Part shown: one piece after another, positions 60,744 through 64,000 of the stretch
Layout: each line of letters begins with the position of its first letter
Numbering within the stretch: the stretch's first letter is position 1
From: Serpentinimonas barnesii
Lineage (GTDB): Bacteria; Pseudomonadota; Gammaproteobacteria; Burkholderiales; Burkholderiaceae_C
Assembly (NCBI RefSeq): GCF_000696225.1
Contig: NZ_BAWN01000028.1
Location: forward strand, 32,248-96,247
DNA: 64,000 nucleotides
Direction of reading: 5' to 3'
The notes under the pieces: generated by a model
Told to the model about the DNA's origin: nothing
Seen by the model: the letters and a program-made list of their open reading frames with translations, nothing else
The model's database searches: none
Position numbers and translations under genes: made by a program

Positions 60744-60782
60744 ACTGTAGCCACCTAGGCCCGGCAAAGCCTACAAAAGCCT
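60744..60782 (-). promoter_or_regulatory. Candidate response-regulator box and promoter of the exoprotein gene
   Basis: On the plus strand AAAGCCT occurs at 60766-60772 and 60776-60782, exactly 10 bases apart, the phasing of OmpR-type half sites. On the minus strand the nearer copy overlaps the -35 position, and a -10 candidate TACAGT (60749-60744) is 16 bases away. The tpsA ATG is about 40 bases further on. Confidence 0.45.
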
Positions 60783-60836
60783 TCATTTGCCCGTGTCGAG
60801 CGCACCACCAAGCCGCGCATAGGGGCAGGTGTGGGA

Positions 60837-61535
60837 TCAAACCAACAACAGCCGCAAACCGAGTTTGTAGCCGATGCCGCGCACGGCCTTTAGACTGGTC
60901 GGCTCAGTGCCTGCCTGCTGCAGCTTTTTGCGCAGCCGTACCATATGCAGCTCCAAAGCCGCTTTGTTGTACGAGTCGAGCGCCATGCCCAGCAAGTCGG
61001 CAATCTGCCAGTTTTCGAGTTGCTGCTGTGGGGCGCGGGCAAAGGCGCAGAGCAACTTGGTTTCACTGGCACTGAGGTCCGCCGCGCCGCCAGCACCCAG
61101 CAATCGCATGGCCTGTGGCTGAAGTTGCAACGTGCTGGCGTCTGGATCGTGAAGGCGCAAGCGGCGTGCCAAAGCGGTCAAGGCCGCCATGAGCTCGATC
61201 ATGGGCACAGGTTTGGCCAAGTAGATGTCGGCCCCACTGGCGTAGCCCCGGCAAACGTCTGGGCTGCTGTTGCGCGCGGTGAGCATGACGATGCCTATGC
61301 CCGGCTGCACCGCACGCAGCCGGGCCGCTAGGCTCAGGCCGCTTTCACCGGGCAGGTTGAGATCGAGCACGGCGATGTCGAAGCGCGAGAGGGTTGAACT
61401 CTCTGGCAGCGCTTCGGCGCAGTCTAGGCTGCACACGTGGTGGCCTTGTGCGGCCAGGGCCTCGCTGAGGGCGGCGCGCAAGTCGTCGTTGTCTTCTACC
61501 AGCAGCAGGTGCAAGGGGGGATCGAGGGCATTCAT
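60837..61535 (-). CDS. OmpR-family response regulator
   Basis: 232 residues from the ATG at 61535, overlapping the kinase stop by ATGA. The receiver domain has LLLVEDNDDLRAALSEAL (acidic pocket), FDIAVLDLNLPGESGL (phosphoacceptor Asp), MLTARN and the YLAKPV Lys. The C-terminal winged helix (ETKLLCAFARAP, LELHMVRLRKKLQQAG, VRGIGYKLGL) binds DNA. It is co-transcribed with the 7TM-DISM kinase. The exoprotein gene is the next gene downstream, so it is the most probable target. Confidence 0.93.
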   Translation of the reverse strand: MNALDPPLHLLLVEDNDDLRAALSEALAAQGHHVCSLDCAEALPESSTLSRFDIAVLDLNLPGESGLSLAARLRAVQPGIGIVMLTARNSSPDVCRGYASGADIYLAKPVPMIELMAALTALARRLRLHDPDASTLQLQPQAMRLLGAGGAADLSASETKLLCAFARAPQQQLENWQIADLLGMALDSYNKAALELHMVRLRKKLQQAGTEPTSLKAVRGIGYKLGLRLLLV

Positions 61536-63442
61536 TGGGGCAGCCAAAGGGTGAAGCGGATGCGTTCGTGGCCAAGCAGGGTGCAGCCGAGCGCGCCGCC
61601 GAGCTGCTGCGCAATGGCGTGCGAGAGGTGCAAACCCAAACCCGAACCGACTTTGCCGTGTGCAGCCGGGGCGCGGTAGTATTTTTGGAACACGCGCTCC
61701 AAGTCTGGGGCACCCGCGGGGCGGAGTGCGTTGTCGAGCTCGATTTGCCAGCCCGCTCGCCCCTGCGCGTCTGCGGCGGCTTGCACACGCAAATCGATGG
61801 CCGACTGGGGGGCGGCGTATTTGAGCGCGTTGTCGAGCAGGTTGCCCAGCACGATGCCGATCAGGTAGGGGTCGCTGGTGAGGGGGTAGGCACTGGGCGC
61901 GGCCTGCACCCGCACGCGCTGCGCCTCGTTGGCGTTCACGCTGCTGGCAAGGGCTTGCTGCACGAGGGCCAGCAGATCGCAAGGGCGCATCTCGTCGCCC
62001 AAGGCTTGGTGCTCGAACTGGTCGCTCTGGCGGCAGCGCTCAACCAGCAGGTTCATGTCGGCCAGGGCACGATCGATGCGCGCCCGCGCTGGGCCCTGCA
62101 CCTGCAAGGTGTCGAGGCTGAATTGGACGGTGGCCAGGGGGGTTTTGATCTCGTGCGTGAGCATGGCAACGAACCGCTGCTGCTCTTGCAGGCGCTGGCG
62201 GTCGAGCTCGTTGCGCTGCTGCGCCATGGCCCACTGGGTGCGCGCCTGTGCCTGCTGTTGCACGAGGACGCGGGCGCGCAGATACAGCAGCAGCGCCATC
62301 AAGAGGGCCGATAAAAAGCCTTGCAGCAAGATGCCGTACATGGCCAGATCGGCGGCAAGCGGCAGCCAGCCCAGCAGGGTGCCCAGGCTCCAGAGCAGCA
62401 CCAGCGCCGAAGCACCATACACCGCTCGCAAGGCGCTCAGGCTTGGGGCGGCGCTGTGGCGTGCCAAGGTGGCAAGCAAGGGCAGCATGAGGGCCAGAAC
62501 CAGGCTCCAGATCAAATTGATCTGCAAAGCCAGCCGCGCATGGCCCAAGGCGTAAAGCAGCAGCCCGATGCAAGACGCCAGCACCAGCCCTTTCATGCCA
62601 TGCATAAGCCAAGCCGGGGGCTGGAACTGTGCTGCCAACTGGTGGTGAAACCAGTAGGTGGTGGGCGCTATGAGCAGCACCAAGAGGCTGGTGGGAATGT
62701 CGGCACTGTGCTGCGGCAGCAGCGCGGCCCAATACCCCATGATGGCAAAGGCATAGGCCACAAACACCGCCTGTGCCAAGGCAAACCAGCCCAAGAGCGC
62801 GTCGCGTTGGGCAGCAAAAGCAAAGCAGGCGCTGAACAAAATCCAGAGCATGATAGCCAGATAAGTCCACTTGAGCATGCCCAGTCGAATGTCTGCCAGC
62901 CGCGCCGCCTGCCAAGGCAGCACCTCGACCTTGAGCAGGTGCGTGCTGGTGCTTTGCAGGCGCAGGTAGTAAACCGTTTCGGTAGCAGGGAAAAGCTCAA
63001 AGCCGAGCACCACGCTGGCGTAGGGCCTTAGGCCAAAGGGCACCCGGTCGCCGCTGTGCTGGGCCAGCCAAGCACCGGGCCGGGCGGGGTCTGCGTGGTA
63101 GAGGGTGAGCGCATCGAGGTAGCTGGGCCGCAGGCGCAGCACCAGGCGCTCGCCGGCATAGGCGGGCCGCACCACCAAGCGCAGCCAGTGGGCACCGTCG
63201 AAGTAGCCCCGGGCGAGCAGGGCCGGCACGGGCTCAAAGGGCCGCGCCTGCACTTGCTCGATGGGCAGATGGCCATGCAGGTCCACATACAGGCTTTGCG
63301 CCAGCAGCCGGTTGGGCTGCGGCAAGGGGGAGGTGGGGGTGGGTGCGGTGGCTGGTGCTGGTGCGGCCGGTGGCGCAGGCGCGGCCGCTGGGGCAGATGC
63401 CCAAGCCCAGCACAGCAGCAGCAAGCCAAGCAGCCTTAACAT
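61532..63442 (-). CDS. Sensor histidine kinase with 7TM-DISM input module
   Basis: 636 residues. A signal peptide and Ala/Pro linker lead to a periplasmic 7TMR-DISMED2-like beta domain (~45-180; SLYVDLHGHLPIEQ, WLRLVVRPAYAGERLVLRLR). Seven membrane helices (~190-400) follow. A HisKA domain carries the phosphoacceptor His in AMLTHEIKTPLATVQFSLD (~450). The HATPase_c domain has VLGNLLDNALKYAA (N box) and GSGLGLHLSHAIAQQLGG (G box). The DISM module is thought to sense carbohydrate-like ligands. It pairs with the overlapping response regulator. Confidence 0.92.
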   Translation of the reverse strand: MLRLLGLLLLCWAWASAPAAAPAPPAAPAPATAPTPTSPLPQPNRLLAQSLYVDLHGHLPIEQVQARPFEPVPALLARGYFDGAHWLRLVVRPAYAGERLVLRLRPSYLDALTLYHADPARPGAWLAQHSGDRVPFGLRPYASVVLGFELFPATETVYYLRLQSTSTHLLKVEVLPWQAARLADIRLGMLKWTYLAIMLWILFSACFAFAAQRDALLGWFALAQAVFVAYAFAIMGYWAALLPQHSADIPTSLLVLLIAPTTYWFHHQLAAQFQPPAWLMHGMKGLVLASCIGLLLYALGHARLALQINLIWSLVLALMLPLLATLARHSAAPSLSALRAVYGASALVLLWSLGTLLGWLPLAADLAMYGILLQGFLSALLMALLLYLRARVLVQQQAQARTQWAMAQQRNELDRQRLQEQQRFVAMLTHEIKTPLATVQFSLDTLQVQGPARARIDRALADMNLLVERCRQSDQFEHQALGDEMRPCDLLALVQQALASSVNANEAQRVRVQAAPSAYPLTSDPYLIGIVLGNLLDNALKYAAPQSAIDLRVQAAADAQGRAGWQIELDNALRPAGAPDLERVFQKYYRAPAAHGKVGSGLGLHLSHAIAQQLGGALGCTLLGHERIRFTLWLPQ

Positions 63443-63481
63443 GGCTGGGATGATAGGCTCAACTTCGATTCGCCCAAGCCC

Positions 63482-64000
63482 TCACAGCCCAAAGTCGTAG
63501 TCTATGCTCAGCGGGGCGTGGTCGGAAAAGCGCTGCGCCTTGTACACGCTGGCTTGGCGCGCCGTGGCGGCCAGCGCCGGGGTGGCGAGGTGGTAGTCGA
63601 TGCGCCAGCCCACGTTCTTGGCCCAGGCCTGGCCGCGGTTGCTCCACCAGGTGTAGGCGGCGGCCTCCTCGCGGGGGTGCAGGTGGCGATACACGTCCAC
63701 CAGGCCGCCTTGGCCTGGCTCGCGGCCCAGCAGGTGCGTCATCCAAGCGCGTTCTTCGGGCAAAAAGCCGCTGTTTTTCAGGTTGCCCTTCCAGTTTTTG
63801 AGGTCGATTTCTTGGTGTGCGATGTTTACGTCACCCAACAGGATGAACTCGCGTTCAGCGCGCAGCGCCGCCAGCTGCGGGGCCAGCACATCGAGAAAGC
63901 GAAACTTGGCCTGCTGGCGCTCCTCGCTCGATGAGCCACTGGGGAAGTAGCAGCTGATCAGGCTGAGCTTGCGGCCGGGCTGGTCGAAGCGCTTTTCTAT
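63482..64000 (-). CDS. xth: Exodeoxyribonuclease III, C-terminal part (5' end outside window)
   Basis: The last 172 residues run in one frame to the window edge at base 64000. Family motifs are SLISCYFPSG, FILLGDVNIAHQEIDLKN (the Asp-x-Asn metal site), GWRIDYHLATPAL (Asp/His) and FSDHAPLSIDYDF (the Ser-Asp-His pair). The enzyme cuts at abasic sites and degrades 3' ends in base-excision repair. The kinase gene lies 39 bases downstream on the same strand. The xth symbol refers to the exonuclease III family as a whole. Confidence 0.9.
   Translation of the reverse strand: MEKRFDQPGRKLSLISCYFPSGSSSEERQQAKFRFLDVLAPQLAALRAEREFILLGDVNIAHQEIDLKNWKGNLKNSGFLPEERAWMTHLLGREPGQGGLVDVYRHLHPREEAAAYTWWSNRGQAWAKNVGWRIDYHLATPALAATARQASVYKAQRFSDHAPLSIDYDFGL

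Overview
The window looks like the chromosome of a high-GC betaproteobacterium, most likely family Comamonadaceae (order Burkholderiales). Supports for this are the dense GC-rich coding, the ribF-ileS-lspA gene order, the BktB-type thiolase, the Coq7 ubiquinone enzyme and the PimC/PimD-like acyl-CoA dehydrogenase pair. The genus is inference. No rRNA, tRNA, CRISPR array or intact insertion sequence was seen, and no gene-free stretch exceeds 300 bases.

Layout. 1-4.7 kb: the end of an acyl-CoA dehydrogenase, then a potassium uptake operon of trkA with two tandem trkH-type genes. 4.8-6.7 kb: two DUF2325-type ORFs. 6.7-7.4 kb: a strong promoter, a highly structured RNA ending in a terminator, then rpmB-rpmG. 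7.4-10.5 kb: ilvA with an attenuator-like leader, an OsmC-family protein and coq7. 10.6-16.2 kb: a minus-strand copper operon (DUF2946-like, TolC-like, multicopper oxidase, DUF411-CusF fusion, CopC, CopD) behind a well-formed promoter.

16.7-23.9 kb is a type I restriction-modification island. hsdM is interrupted by one in-frame amber codon, hsdS is intact, a 41-codon remnant of another gene follows, then a RhuM-Fic protein and hsdR. 24-32.7 kb holds metabolic and transport genes: a 2OG-Fe dioxygenase, a thiolase, a beta-propeller lipoprotein, TatD, two EamA exporters, an SDR and a quinone reductase. 32.7-33.6 kb is a hicAB toxin-antitoxin unit bounded by near-identical 22-base direct repeats and followed by an attC-like imperfect dyad, so it resembles an integron gene cassette. 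Then come hsp20, lspA-ileS-ribF, an HNH nuclease and katG.

41.8-44.1 kb carries a large uncharacterised membrane protein with a canonical EF-hand loop. It is preceded by a 21-codon upstream ORF with its own ribosome binding site that spans a terminator hairpin and overlaps the gene start by ATGA. 44.1-50.5 kb: two acyl-CoA dehydrogenases, yceH, purN, prfC and a 5'-nucleotidase. 50.5-63.4 kb is one regulatory and secretion locus: a 7TM-DISM histidine kinase and an OmpR-type regulator directly upstream of an 8.4-kb two-partner-secretion exoprotein and its outer-membrane transporter. A 10-bp-phased direct repeat in front of the exoprotein gene is a candidate regulator box. The window ends inside an exodeoxyribonuclease III gene.

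Most interesting items: the structured RNA before rpmB, the attC-like hicAB cassette, the nonsense-interrupted hsdM with neighbouring gene remnant and RhuM-Fic insertion, the upstream-ORF/terminator arrangement of the EF-hand gene, and the two-component/two-partner-secretion locus with a higher-order repeat in the exoprotein.
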